Source: Solitalea lacus | GTDB taxonomy: Bacteria > Bacteroidota > Bacteroidia > Sphingobacteriales > Sphingobacteriaceae | Direction of reading: 5' to 3' | DNA length: 64,000 nucleotides | Assembly: GCF_022014595.1 (NCBI RefSeq) | Contig: NZ_CP091740.1 | Coordinates: 2,902,200-2,966,199, forward strand | Shown here: piece by piece, positions 1 through 8,095 of the stretch | How the letters are laid out: the number at the start of each line of letters is the position of its first letter | Position numbering within the stretch: position 1 is the stretch's first letter | The notes under the pieces: model-generated | What the model was told of the DNA's origin: nothing | The model's input: the letters and a program-made list of their open reading frames with translations, nothing else | Databases searched by the model: none | Program-made: the position numbers and the translations under genes

Positions 1-1
1 C

Positions 2-1834
2 ATATTCTTTTGTTCATTTCCTCTCATAGTACAAGCTGTTAACGGCACTTGGGGACTTACAAATTTTTCTTTTTACAGTGACACACTTTCTTCCGATTCG
101 GGAAATAAAATGAGTTTTCGCATCGAATCACTAAGATTAAGATATAGCAATTCGAGAGATACACTGATTAAAATATTGAAGAATACTGCCTATGATATTC
201 TAAGTGAAAGACCATATCGGCCATACCAAGGTAAGGTGATCCGTGATATCATTATCGCTCAGGTGAATGTTTTTAACAAAGACACAAAGGAAAATCGTCA
301 ACAACGTAATAGCATTCAAAAACTTCAACATCTTCTGGACTTTTTGCACGTAAACACCAAAACAAAGGTTATCAAGGAAGGATTGTTTTTCAGCAAGAAC
401 GATACAGTGAGTCCATATCTTATGTCATATAACGCGTATTACCTGCGTAATTTACCCTTCTTCCAGGCAGCAGAAATTTCCATAAAACCTCTTTCACATA
501 CTAAGGACTCTGTCGATGTAGTAATCATTATTCAGGATGCTTTTGAATTCGGAGCAAGCTTTGCCCACTCTAAGGTGACACTATACAATGTCAATTTTCT
601 GGGAGGAGGTCAGCGAATTGATGTGGCGATGAGCATTGACAAGTATCGTAATCCGACTGTAGGAACGGCCGCTTCATATGTCAAATATAATATTTGGGGG
701 AGTTTTGTGGACGCAGCCATTGGCTATACTACATTAAACGACGCAGTTCCTATTGATACTGGGGTTTATGAAACTTCTTTATTTATGCATATGGACAGGC
801 AACTCTATAAACCTACCGTGCGGATAGGTGGTGGCTTAACCATTTCATACAATTACTCCATGAATGTTGATTCCCAATCTGCTGGTTCTTATCGAAACTA
901 TGCCTACAAATATTTTGATGTTTGGGGAGCCTGGGCATTTAATGTGCAGAAACTGCTTAAAACAGGTTTTGAGAATCGTACTCGCAAAGCGATATCATTA
1001 AGGTATAGCTTGATTGATTTTAGTCGCCAACCACAACAGCAGATTTACCGGCTAGATCCAGTTTATAACAATCGCCAGTATGTAATCGGACAATACAACT
1101 TTTTCCTACAAAGCTATTTCAAAACCCATTATGTGTATGGATTTGGCCGCATAGAAGATATTCCCAGTGGCTACAATTTGGCACTAACAGCAGGTGTGGA
1201 GAGATGGATTAACAGGGAACGGATTTACACAGGAGCACAATTTGAACGCTCAAAGATATTTACCAAAGGCAATTTTATGATAACAACCATTGGCCTTGGC
1301 GGTTTTTTTAGAAATGAGTTTGAAGATGTGGTGATGGAGTTTAAAAATGATTATTACAGTAATCTTCATACCCTTAGTCGATGGAAGCTTCGCTACATGG
1401 TCGGTTTAAACTATATGATTGGCATAAACCCCCATTTTAATAAATCAATTAACCTTAACACTGAAAAAGGCATCATAGGCTTTGATTCTGATTTGCTACA
1501 TGGATATCAACGCCTTAAGCTTACAGGTGAGGCTAATTGCTATGCTCCTTTCCAGTTATTAGGGTTTAAATTTAATTTTTTCGCAGTTGCCCAGGTAGCG
1601 CAGCTTGGAGACAATGATGAACTCCTTTTCGGGAACCGTCTGTACTCCGTACTGGGAACTGGCGTACGCATTAGAAATGAAAGTCTCGCGTTTCGTACCT
1701 TAGAAATAGTGGCTTATCTCTACCCCGGAGGACCTTCAGATATGAAAAATACTGGTTTTCAGATCAGGGGCATCCCCAATATACGATTCAGAACTACGCC
1801 CATTCAACGTCCTGAATTTATACGCTTTGAATAA
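2..1834 (+). CDS. Outer-membrane beta-barrel protein with POTRA-like domain, 5' truncated by window edge
   Basis: The frame is open to the left edge of the window, and the residues before the first internal ATG (position 110) end in a hydrophobic stretch, IFFCSFPLIVQA, like the end of a signal peptide. The gene therefore very probably starts just outside the window and not at 110. The first roughly 180 residues resemble a POTRA-like module (alternating short strands and helices, ...YYLRNLPFFQAAEISI...). The remainder is rich in alternating aromatic/polar strands typical of a transmembrane barrel. A BamA/TamA (surface antigen D15) relative is the best guess; exact function is unknown. Confidence 0.6.
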   Translation: MFFCSFPLIVQAVNGTWGLTNFSFYSDTLSSDSGNKMSFRIESLRLRYSNSRDTLIKILKNTAYDILSERPYRPYQGKVIRDIIIAQVNVFNKDTKENRQQRNSIQKLQHLLDFLHVNTKTKVIKEGLFFSKNDTVSPYLMSYNAYYLRNLPFFQAAEISIKPLSHTKDSVDVVIIIQDAFEFGASFAHSKVTLYNVNFLGGGQRIDVAMSIDKYRNPTVGTAASYVKYNIWGSFVDAAIGYTTLNDAVPIDTGVYETSLFMHMDRQLYKPTVRIGGGLTISYNYSMNVDSQSAGSYRNYAYKYFDVWGAWAFNVQKLLKTGFENRTRKAISLRYSLIDFSRQPQQQIYRLDPVYNNRQYVIGQYNFFLQSYFKTHYVYGFGRIEDIPSGYNLALTAGVERWINRERIYTGAQFERSKIFTKGNFMITTIGLGGFFRNEFEDVVMEFKNDYYSNLHTLSRWKLRYMVGLNYMIGINPHFNKSINLNTEKGIIGFDSDLLHGYQRLKLTGEANCYAPFQLLGFKFNFFAVAQVAQLGDNDELLFGNRLYSVLGTGVRIRNESLAFRTLEIVAYLYPGGPSDMKNTGFQIRGIPNIRFRTTPIQRPEFIRFE

Positions 1835-2018
1835 ACCTGCAAGAATAGAAATTCACAACGCTATATTAGTTTTCCTTTTGCTGATATACAGAATACAATT
1901 AAAAATTTATTCATTGACGGATTTTTAAACTGAAAAAAAGTTATTCAAAGATGTTTCTCATGCATTTGCGAGGTGCAGATTAAATTTCCGATATTATAGA
2001 GAGAAATACCTACGACTC

Positions 2019-3482
2019 ATGTTGTCTATTACATCACCTGTTTATTATATTATAGTGACTCTATATATATTACTAATTATTACAGTATTAATAAAAATAG
2101 TAATGGATAATAGAACTCCTGCCAAATCATTAGGGTATCTTCTTATTGTTGTGCTAATACCAGTTGCAGGGGTTATTATCTACCTATTTTTTGGGTTGAA
2201 TTTTCGTAAGAAAAAGCTCTATACAAAAAAAATTGAACAGGATGCAGCGATGTTTTCAGCAACAAAGCAGCAGAAGGTTCTTGATTCAGAAAATTTTTTG
2301 AAAAAAAACAAGGACCTATTAAAGGGTAAAGAACCCATTATTAAATTCTTATTAAATGAGGCTTTGTCACCACTTTATCCGGTAGAAAAGATAAAGCTGT
2401 TACTTAATGGGAATGAGAAGTTTGAAATGCTGTTAGCTGAATTAGAACAAGCCAAAAATCATATCCATTTGGAATATTACATTTATGAGGATGATGTGAT
2501 TGGAAATAAGATTAAAGATATTCTGATACGTAAAGTTAAAGAAGGTGTAAGAGTCCGATTTATTTACGATGCTTTTGGTAGTCATGCAATTAAAAAGCAA
2601 TTAGAGAAAGAACTACTGGAAGCAGGCATTGAAATTTATCCATTCTATAGTATTAAATTTTTTCTTTTATCCAACCGGATCTATTATCGTAACCATCGTA
2701 AAATCATTGTCATTGACGGAAATATAGGATTTGTTGGCGGTATAAATGTTGGGGATCGCTATCTTAATAATGGAAAGTCTAAGGAGCTTTTTTGGCGCGA
2801 TACCCATTTAATGGTGAAGGGAGGTGCAGTAGCAGGCCTTCAATCAACATTTATTGCTGATTGGAATTTTTGCAGTGGAAGTAAATTAAAGATTACGAAA
2901 GAATTATTTCCTCATATTGAGGGCTTTCAGCATGATGCTTTGGTACAAATAGCGGTCAGCGGACCCGATTCACCAATGGCCAATATTATGTTTTCTTATT
3001 TTGCAGCTATAAATTCTGCCCTCGAAAAGTTATATATTACAACTCCTTATTTTATTCCTAATGAAAGTATTTTGAACGCTATTAAGCGCTCGGCTCTTAG
3101 TGGAGTAGATGTACGTTTATTGGTTCCTGGTGAAGGGGATTCAAAATTTGTGAACGCAGCATCTTGTTCATATTATGAAGAACTATTAAGTACCGGAGTA
3201 AGAATATTCCGATACCAAAAAGGTTTTGTTCATGCTAAAACAATAACTGTGGATGATAATTTATCTATAATAGGAACCGCAAATATGGATATAAGAAGCT
3301 TCTATTTGAACTTTGAAGTGAATGCCATGGTTTATGATAAAAGATTAAATCAGGAACTGAAAACAGCATTTATAAATGATATTAAACAGAGTAAAGAGCT
3401 TAAGTTAGGTGTTTGGAGCAAACGAAATCAACTGAAAAAGTTTGGTGATGCATCAGCGAGGTTAGTTTCATCACTTTTATAA
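2019..3482 (+). CDS. cls: Cardiolipin synthase (phospholipase D family)
   Basis: 487 residues, the usual length for bacterial cardiolipin synthases, which join two phosphatidylglycerols (or PG and another lipid) at the inner membrane. Two N-terminal hydrophobic helices (about residues 6-27 and 36-57) anchor the protein. Two HKD motifs follow: NHRKIIVIDG near residue 224 and HAKTITVDD near residue 404, each with the catalytic His and Lys and a downstream Gly-rich segment (GFVGGINVGD, GTANMDIRS). The ATG at 2019 gives the complete first helix. It lies at the head of a group of envelope-stress genes, which fits a membrane-remodelling role. Confidence 0.93.
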   Translation: MLSITSPVYYIIVTLYILLIITVLIKIVMDNRTPAKSLGYLLIVVLIPVAGVIIYLFFGLNFRKKKLYTKKIEQDAAMFSATKQQKVLDSENFLKKNKDLLKGKEPIIKFLLNEALSPLYPVEKIKLLLNGNEKFEMLLAELEQAKNHIHLEYYIYEDDVIGNKIKDILIRKVKEGVRVRFIYDAFGSHAIKKQLEKELLEAGIEIYPFYSIKFFLLSNRIYYRNHRKIIVIDGNIGFVGGINVGDRYLNNGKSKELFWRDTHLMVKGGAVAGLQSTFIADWNFCSGSKLKITKELFPHIEGFQHDALVQIAVSGPDSPMANIMFSYFAAINSALEKLYITTPYFIPNESILNAIKRSALSGVDVRLLVPGEGDSKFVNAASCSYYEELLSTGVRIFRYQKGFVHAKTITVDDNLSIIGTANMDIRSFYLNFEVNAMVYDKRLNQELKTAFINDIKQSKELKLGVWSKRNQLKKFGDASARLVSSLL

Positions 3483-3633
3483 AAAAACACCAATTTTTCG
3501 AAAGAAAATGGCTGTTGAAGTTTGTCAAGTAAGATTGCCAACGCAGAAATCTTTAATTTATTGATACATTTTGACTCGTAATAGTTCATAATCTTTTTAG
3601 AATACCCATCTAACCGAGTCGTTTGATTTTCAT

Positions 3634-3966
3634 ATATCGACAATAAGGTTGATATATGACGGCACTAAGATTGTACAGCGACTGATTACCTATGAGGATA
3701 TCAAAAAATTATTCTGGCCTATTAATTCATCCTTTAAGCAAAATAGTTTCTTGCCACCCTATCTGGGCATGTAGATTTGCTTGCACATTACCAGTTCCAT
3801 CCGATAGGCGAGCTTTTGTTGTTTAATTGATTTTCTTTGAGTTTACGGTAGTAAGCCTGTCGGTTATCCCGAACAAATGTTCGGTCAGCTCAATAATCCT
3901 ATCAAAAACAATCTCTTTTTAAACGTAAAGAAAGAAGTGGGTGCCTTAGATATTGATAATGTGTGA
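3634..3966 (+). pseudogene. Decayed AraC-family regulator (C-terminal part)
   Basis: No intact gene lies here, but translations in shifting frames follow the AraC-type protein at 10139-10705. A segment reading LIYDGTKIVQRLITYEDIK matches its EKIKSVIIELVHYTDEQLK region. Next comes FLATLSGHV (like YLANLFSEVQG), then GELLLFN-stop-FSL (like KELLVYDELSL), and finally a tail ending in LDIDNV-stop against DLDNV-stop. The last 14 bases, TTGATAATGTGTGA, are identical in both. Several frameshifts and stops separate the pieces. I read this as the remnant of a paralogue; the homology is judged by eye. Confidence 0.5.
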
Positions 3967-4061
3967 ATTATGTAACTATTAGATTTAGTTATGTAACGTT
4001 CCCGTTGGTTTATAGTAGTACATTTATTCTATAATTGTTAAACACCATTAAGATAAAAATC

Positions 4062-4262
4062 ATGGAAGAAACCAAATCAACAGGAACGTTCGGACAAGGA
4101 AAATGGTTTGAACAAAAAGCTAAGCTTATTGCAAAGTTTCCTGTTTTAACAGAAGCCGATGTTCACTACGAACAGGGTAATAGAGAAGAAATGTTGAGAA
4201 AGATTGAAGCCAAATTGGGTAAAACCAAAGAGGAATTAAATTTAATTATTCAAGAACTATAA
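4062..4262 (+). CDS. CsbD-like general stress protein
   Basis: 66 residues, small, charged and predicted largely helical, matching the CsbD family by its GQGKWFEQKAKL...F.LTEADVHY..G..EEMLRKIEAKLGKTKEEL layout. CsbD proteins are stress-induced in many bacteria; their molecular role is not known. I chose the ATG at 4062 over an upstream in-frame TTG because the family begins just before the conserved G-W segment. A strong hairpin terminator follows immediately, so the gene appears to be a single transcription unit. Neighbours (cardiolipin synthase, cupin cassette, Na+/H+ antiporter) support an osmotic or envelope-stress context. Confidence 0.85.
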   Translation: MEETKSTGTFGQGKWFEQKAKLIAKFPVLTEADVHYEQGNREEMLRKIEAKLGKTKEELNLIIQEL

Positions 4263-4277
4263 TTTCTATTTAATATG

Positions 4278-4307
4278 ATAATGGGTCAATACCTTTTGGC
4301 TCATTAT
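4278..4307 (+). terminator. Intrinsic terminator after the CsbD-like gene
   Basis: ATAATGGGTCA pairs over all 11 positions (two G-U) with TGGCTCATTAT across an 8-base loop, and is followed by TCTTTT. Confidence 0.8.
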
Positions 4308-4405
4308 TCTTTTGAAATTTTTAAAGCTATTTCTTAAACACTAGAAAAGTATATTAAGTTGAGGTAGCGCACAGCTTATGTGCAGTGAGTAAAGGAGAAC
4401 AGAAG

Positions 4406-4744
4406 ATGGACAGCGATGAAGTTGAAAAATCAAAAGCACTCATCATTGTTGAAATAATAGAGTACTTATCGAATGCGGTTGTAAGCAAAACAATCATCAA
4501 GAAGTCGACCGGCAATATTAGTGTACTTTCATTTGATACCGGCGAAATGCTGACTGAAAAAATTTCTCCATTTGATACGTTTGCACAAATAATAGAAGGC
4601 AATGCGGAAGTAATTATCGATGGTAAGTTGAACTTATTAGAGACAGGGCAATCGATTATTATACCTGCACACTCACCCAATAGTATAAAAGCAAATGAGC
4701 GCTTTAAAATGATATTAACGGTTATAAAAAGTGGCTATGAATAA
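4406..4744 (+). CDS. Cupin-domain protein, copy 1
   Basis: 112 residues from the ATG at 4406. A purine-rich AAAGGAGA at 4391-4398 makes this start better than the in-frame GTG at 4385. A single small cupin barrel is seen: SPFDTFAQIIEGNAEVIIDG followed by LETGQSIIIPAHSPNSIKA, with the usual Gly and Pro turns, but with only one of the metal-binding histidines (PAHSPN). Soluble, function not assignable. It is followed by two tiny genes in the same orientation. An identical copy lies at 6897-7235 because the segment was duplicated around the insertion sequence. Confidence 0.8.
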   Translation: MDSDEVEKSKALIIVEIIEYLSNAVVSKTIIKKSTGNISVLSFDTGEMLTEKISPFDTFAQIIEGNAEVIIDGKLNLLETGQSIIIPAHSPNSIKANERFKMILTVIKSGYE

Positions 4745-4793
4745 ATGAAAATAAATCTGTTAAACAGGATTAGCAAACTTAAAAATTAAAATT

Positions 4794-4949
4794 ATGGGAA
4801 ATTTATTGTATATACTGGCTGTACTATTAATAATAGGATGGCTAGTTGGTTTTTTTGCTTTTCATGCAGGTGGTCTCATTCACATTCTGTTAGTTATTGC
4901 TTTAGTTGCAATAATTATAAGGGTTTTGCAGGGCAAACCTGTCGTTTAA
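4794..4949 (+). CDS. 51-residue membrane protein of the lmo0937 type, copy 1
   Basis: Begins MGNLLYILAVLLIIGWLVGF and ends IIIRVLQGKPVV: two hydrophobic helices joined by FHAGGLIH, which is the pattern of the small lmo0937-family membrane proteins often seen beside stress genes in Bacteroidota. The ATG sits 49 bp after the cupin stop codon, so the two are probably cotranscribed. Molecular function is unknown. An identical copy occurs at 7285-7440. Confidence 0.75.
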   Translation: MGNLLYILAVLLIIGWLVGFFAFHAGGLIHILLVIALVAIIIRVLQGKPVV

Positions 4950-5036
4950 TTATGAATTAATTCTGTAGGTAAGAGTTATGATGGAAGCTTAATTAATATT
5001 AATCAGTGTAGTAGTTAGTATAGTAGGATGAACTGA

Positions 5037-5186
5037 ATGAGTATAAAAAAATTCAAGGCAGAAGATGATCAGATGAAGAAACTGCACCAATTAGTAAATG
5101 ACGTCATCAAAGAAGAACACCTGATTATTAATAAACTCCAGCATCCTCCGGAGGAGCTCTTTTTCAAAAGGGCAAAAACTTTCTGA
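5037..5186 (+). CDS. 49-residue hypothetical protein, copy 1
   Basis: Encodes MSIKKFKAEDDQMKKLHQLV... ending PPEELFFKRAKTF: short, charged, helical, no recognised family. It is the third gene in line after the cupin and membrane protein and lies within the duplicated segment; its stop codon is 46 bp before the end of the repeat. Its reality rests on codon-like composition and position only. An identical copy is at 7528-7677. Confidence 0.45.
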   Translation: MSIKKFKAEDDQMKKLHQLVNDVIKEEHLIINKLQHPPEELFFKRAKTF

Positions 5187-5232
5187 TAATGTAGCACAAT
5201 TTGGAGGGAGCTGGAAGTTTATTATTCGTCCT

Positions 5233-5244
5233 CCTGACTTGTCC
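5233..5244 (+). repeat. Left terminal inverted repeat of the insertion sequence
   Basis: CCTGACTTGTCC, exact inverse of 6826-6837. Confidence 0.9.
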
Positions 5245-5247
5245 CTT

Positions 5248-6738
5248 TTAGTGCGGCAGTTTTAGATTTTGCACCAATTTTTCGATTAACGGCGTTATTT
5301 TGGCCCTAATGCGTATTTCCTTCCCTGTAATTCCATTCACCATCCTGGCGTCCGTGACCTTTTTCAATTCGGTTACGAACTTTTTTATAGATACTTCGGT
5401 TGACAATTCAATATGTTTGGATACTACTAGCGACATGAAGCAGACCAATAAGTGAAGGTTTATAGGCTCTTCTTTGTAATGGAAAATTGGTCTGGTCTGA
5501 AGATCGCTTTTAGATATCCTAAAAGCCTGTTCAATCCTGTACAGTTCGTGATAATGCCCTATTATCGTATTGTTGTCAGCAACACTTTCTTCCAGATTAG
5601 TGTAATACCCTTTTATTCCCAACAATTTTTTCGTTTTTTGGATCAGCGTACGGTTGAGTTCTAATACTTCGCCTCTCGATTTGGTAAACTTTGTCTTCTT
5701 ACCCTTTGAGGGAGTCTGGATAATCGTTTCTGCTTTCTGTATCTGCTTTTCCATTTCGTACTTATCTTTTTTGTATCGTACTGCCGAATAACTGCATATC
5801 AGATATCCATTATCGGTTTTTATCCTGATGCTATGGCCGTCTTCTCTCTTGAGAGAGCGATCGATTTGTTCGATCAAGGGACTCGAAAGATTCCCCAGTC
5901 TTGCACCTACGATATAATTGATATTACTTTCGACCAATGCCTGGACATTGACCGAACTTATCATGGCCGCATCTGCGACGATGGTAAAATTGGCAACGCC
6001 ATGCTTGCGGATGAACTTCTGTACGACGGGAAGGATCGTGTGCCCCTCAAATGTGCTGCCGGAGAACACCTCATAGGATACAGGGAAGCCTTCTTTGGTC
6101 ACCATCAAAGCAACCAATATCTGGGGTTGTTGTGATTTATTGTCTTTAGAGAAGCCATTCTCCCTGAGCTCGTCTTCCTCAAAAGTCTCGAAATACAAGG
6201 TGGTTACATCATAGAACAACAGCTCGAAATTGAACGCGTAGCTGCTCTTTGCGAAGGCAACAACGATCTGTTCGACATCCTGCTTCAGCTCCAGCCAATC
6301 CCTGGCTGACTTATAAAAGCTCTGCCTTCGATGACGAATGCCAAAATAGGTATCCATCAGCTCTATAGATCGCAATTTTGAAGCAGGCTCTAAGATCCGC
6401 ATAATGACAAGATCCAACAATAGTGGTTTCTTGATATAGGATAGACCGACCTTGTTGACGACTTTCGAAAGTACTTCATATAAAAAGGTATAATGTACAC
6501 CTAAAAACTGCGCTCTGTCCAGGAAAATCAAATTGTCAAACTTTGTTTCCTCCTTGAACGGCAAGCTCGGTGTGTAATTGTCGATGAAATCCTGCGCGAC
6601 CAACATAAGAGATTCGACTTCCGCCTCTGACCTTCCTGAACCGATATGCTTGTAGACTACCCTTTTTCGCTTATAATAATAAATTACCTGAACAGCCTTT
6701 GCTCCTGAGGCAGTCGTAACAGTTCGAATTCGTAGCAT
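5248..6738 (-). CDS. IS1634-type DDE transposase
   Basis: 496 residues. The N-terminus (MLRIRTVTTASGAKAVQVIY...KHIGSGRSEAE) is the typical small lead domain of IS1634-group transposases, themselves related to IS4. The catalytic core has DVTTLYFET (first Asp, about residue 176), IVADAAMIS (second Asp, about 254) and the late YHELYRIEQAFRISKSDL signature containing the Glu in a Y-x2-R-x3-E arrangement. Length is normal and there is no frameshift, so the enzyme is probably functional. It acts on the element's own ends and has no role for neighbouring genes. Confidence 0.93.
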   Translation of the reverse strand: MLRIRTVTTASGAKAVQVIYYYKRKRVVYKHIGSGRSEAEVESLMLVAQDFIDNYTPSLPFKEETKFDNLIFLDRAQFLGVHYTFLYEVLSKVVNKVGLSYIKKPLLLDLVIMRILEPASKLRSIELMDTYFGIRHRRQSFYKSARDWLELKQDVEQIVVAFAKSSYAFNFELLFYDVTTLYFETFEEDELRENGFSKDNKSQQPQILVALMVTKEGFPVSYEVFSGSTFEGHTILPVVQKFIRKHGVANFTIVADAAMISSVNVQALVESNINYIVGARLGNLSSPLIEQIDRSLKREDGHSIRIKTDNGYLICSYSAVRYKKDKYEMEKQIQKAETIIQTPSKGKKTKFTKSRGEVLELNRTLIQKTKKLLGIKGYYTNLEESVADNNTIIGHYHELYRIEQAFRISKSDLQTRPIFHYKEEPINLHLLVCFMSLVVSKHIELSTEVSIKKFVTELKKVTDARMVNGITGKEIRIRAKITPLIEKLVQNLKLPH

Positions 6739-6825
6739 AATTTAAGCTTAGTGCGACAAATTACGGTTTTCAAAACTGTAAAATACTGATATTCAGAAGT
6801 GAATTAGTTTTAGTGCGACAAGGGA

Positions 6826-6837
6826 GGACAAGTCAGG
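6826..6837 (-). repeat. Right terminal inverted repeat of the insertion sequence
   Basis: GGACAAGTCAGG, exact inverse of 5233-5244; copy 2 of the flanking repeat starts at the next base. Confidence 0.9.
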
Positions 6838-6896
6838 AAGTATATTAAGTTGAGGTAGCGCACAGCTTATGTGCAGTGAGTAAAGGAGAACAGAAG

Positions 6897-7235
6897 ATGG
6901 ACAGCGATGAAGTTGAAAAATCAAAAGCACTCATCATTGTTGAAATAATAGAGTACTTATCGAATGCGGTTGTAAGCAAAACAATCATCAAGAAGTCGAC
7001 CGGCAATATTAGTGTACTTTCATTTGATACCGGCGAAATGCTGACTGAAAAAATTTCTCCATTTGATACGTTTGCACAAATAATAGAAGGCAATGCGGAA
7101 GTAATTATCGATGGTAAGTTGAACTTATTAGAGACAGGGCAATCGATTATTATACCTGCACACTCACCCAATAGTATAAAAGCAAATGAGCGCTTTAAAA
7201 TGATATTAACGGTTATAAAAAGTGGCTATGAATAA
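6897..7235 (+). CDS. Cupin-domain protein, copy 2
   Basis: Identical in sequence to the gene at 4406-4744, with the same AAAGGAGA upstream of the ATG. Only the far-upstream context differs: here the end of the insertion sequence lies 59 bp before the start codon instead of the CsbD-like gene's terminator. If the native promoter lies outside the repeat, only one copy keeps it and expression of this copy would depend on the insertion sequence. Confidence 0.8.
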   Translation: MDSDEVEKSKALIIVEIIEYLSNAVVSKTIIKKSTGNISVLSFDTGEMLTEKISPFDTFAQIIEGNAEVIIDGKLNLLETGQSIIIPAHSPNSIKANERFKMILTVIKSGYE

Positions 7236-7284
7236 ATGAAAATAAATCTGTTAAACAGGATTAGCAAACTTAAAAATTAAAATT

Positions 7285-7440
7285 ATGGGAAATTTATTGT
7301 ATATACTGGCTGTACTATTAATAATAGGATGGCTAGTTGGTTTTTTTGCTTTTCATGCAGGTGGTCTCATTCACATTCTGTTAGTTATTGCTTTAGTTGC
7401 AATAATTATAAGGGTTTTGCAGGGCAAACCTGTCGTTTAA
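7285..7440 (+). CDS. 51-residue membrane protein of the lmo0937 type, copy 2
   Basis: Identical to the protein at 4794-4949; two hydrophobic helices, unknown role, duplicated with the rest of the cassette. Confidence 0.75.
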   Translation: MGNLLYILAVLLIIGWLVGFFAFHAGGLIHILLVIALVAIIIRVLQGKPVV

Positions 7441-7527
7441 TTATGAATTAATTCTGTAGGTAAGAGTTATGATGGAAGCTTAATTAATATTAATCAGTGT
7501 AGTAGTTAGTATAGTAGGATGAACTGA

Positions 7528-7677
7528 ATGAGTATAAAAAAATTCAAGGCAGAAGATGATCAGATGAAGAAACTGCACCAATTAGTAAATGACGTCATCA
7601 AAGAAGAACACCTGATTATTAATAAACTCCAGCATCCTCCGGAGGAGCTCTTTTTCAAAAGGGCAAAAACTTTCTGA
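7528..7677 (+). CDS. 49-residue hypothetical protein, copy 2
   Basis: Identical to the protein at 5037-5186. Being the last gene of the cassette, this copy lies next to the original right-hand flank, so any native terminator of the cassette would be downstream of this copy only. Confidence 0.45.
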   Translation: MSIKKFKAEDDQMKKLHQLVNDVIKEEHLIINKLQHPPEELFFKRAKTF

Positions 7678-7723
7678 TAATGTAGCACAATTTGGAGGGA
7701 GCTGGAAGTTTATTATTCGTCCT

Positions 7724-8095
7724 GCCACCTATAATAAGCTTAACAAGCAAAGTCAAAATCTTCTAATTTTTATTAATATTTAAAGAATATCACTTATGAG
7801 GCTGATATAAAAGGAATGACTTAAGTTGTTAAGGCTGATAAGAGATATACAAAAGTAAGGTGTCTATATAGGTACATAATAGCTCATTCTTTCATTAATT
7901 GCTTCAGTCACCCTAGATATGACTGCCAAAGGAGTAAATTACATAACCATATCAACTTTAGTTATGGTTCACACAACCACTTTAACAATTATACCATGAA
8001 ACGAATCTTTCAAATTGTATTTAGTAACAGTCTAACATACAATTGATCAACCTATTATTGATTTCTGTATGATTTAATATTCTTATTATATTGAA
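7724..8095. other. Intergenic region, 372 bp, no convincing gene
   Basis: AT-rich. It contains ACATAACC...TTTAGTTATGG (about 7940-7967), a short inverted repeat whose right half TTTAGTTATG also occurs at 3984-3993 upstream of the CsbD-like gene. It is followed by a 16-codon open frame (about 7996-8046) that I do not believe on its own. Confidence 0.4.

Larger units (their letters stand above)
4347..5232. repeat. 886-bp direct repeat, copy 1 (left of the insertion sequence)
   Basis: This stretch recurs base for base at 6838-7723 (constant offset 2491). It begins AAGTATATTAAGTT and ends TTATTATTCGTCCT; identity stops exactly at the end of the insertion sequence on one side and at position 4346/6837 on the other. 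It carries three complete small genes. No insertion sequence lies outside either copy, so the repeat is best explained as an extremely long target-site duplication made by the IS1634-type element between the copies. Confidence 0.93.
5233..6837. mobile_element. IS1634-type insertion sequence, 1605 bp
   Basis: The ends carry a perfect 12-bp terminal inverted repeat, CCTGACTTGTCC at 5233-5244 and its complement at 6826-6837. A single transposase gene fills almost the whole element on the minus strand. The outer edges abut the two copies of an 886-bp direct repeat with no spare bases. Inside the ends, a short motif (TTTAGTGCGRCA) recurs in direct orientation near 5247, 6747 and 6810, perhaps a transposase-binding repeat. 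Members of the IS1634 group are known for long and variable target duplications. The element looks intact and potentially active. Confidence 0.92.
6838..7723. repeat. 886-bp direct repeat, copy 2 (right of the insertion sequence)
   Basis: Identical to 4347-5232 over its full length as read by eye, including all three small genes. Beyond 7723 the sequence (GCCACCTATAATAAG) is what originally followed the single copy. The absence of any difference implies that the duplication is recent. Confidence 0.93.

Noticed and set aside
4354-4680. 108-codon open frame on the minus strand over the cupin gene, repeated at 6845-7171
   Set aside because: It is the mirror of the cupin gene; Ser/Thr/Ile-rich, no family pattern, and its duplication only reflects the 886-bp repeat.
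5833-6135. 100-codon plus-strand frame inside the transposase gene
   Set aside because: Fully within the transposase coding region on the opposite strand, with no recognisable domain.
4347-7723. Composite transposon made of repeat-IS-repeat
   Set aside because: The flanking repeats contain no transposase or terminal inverted repeats of their own, so they are target DNA and not mobile ends.
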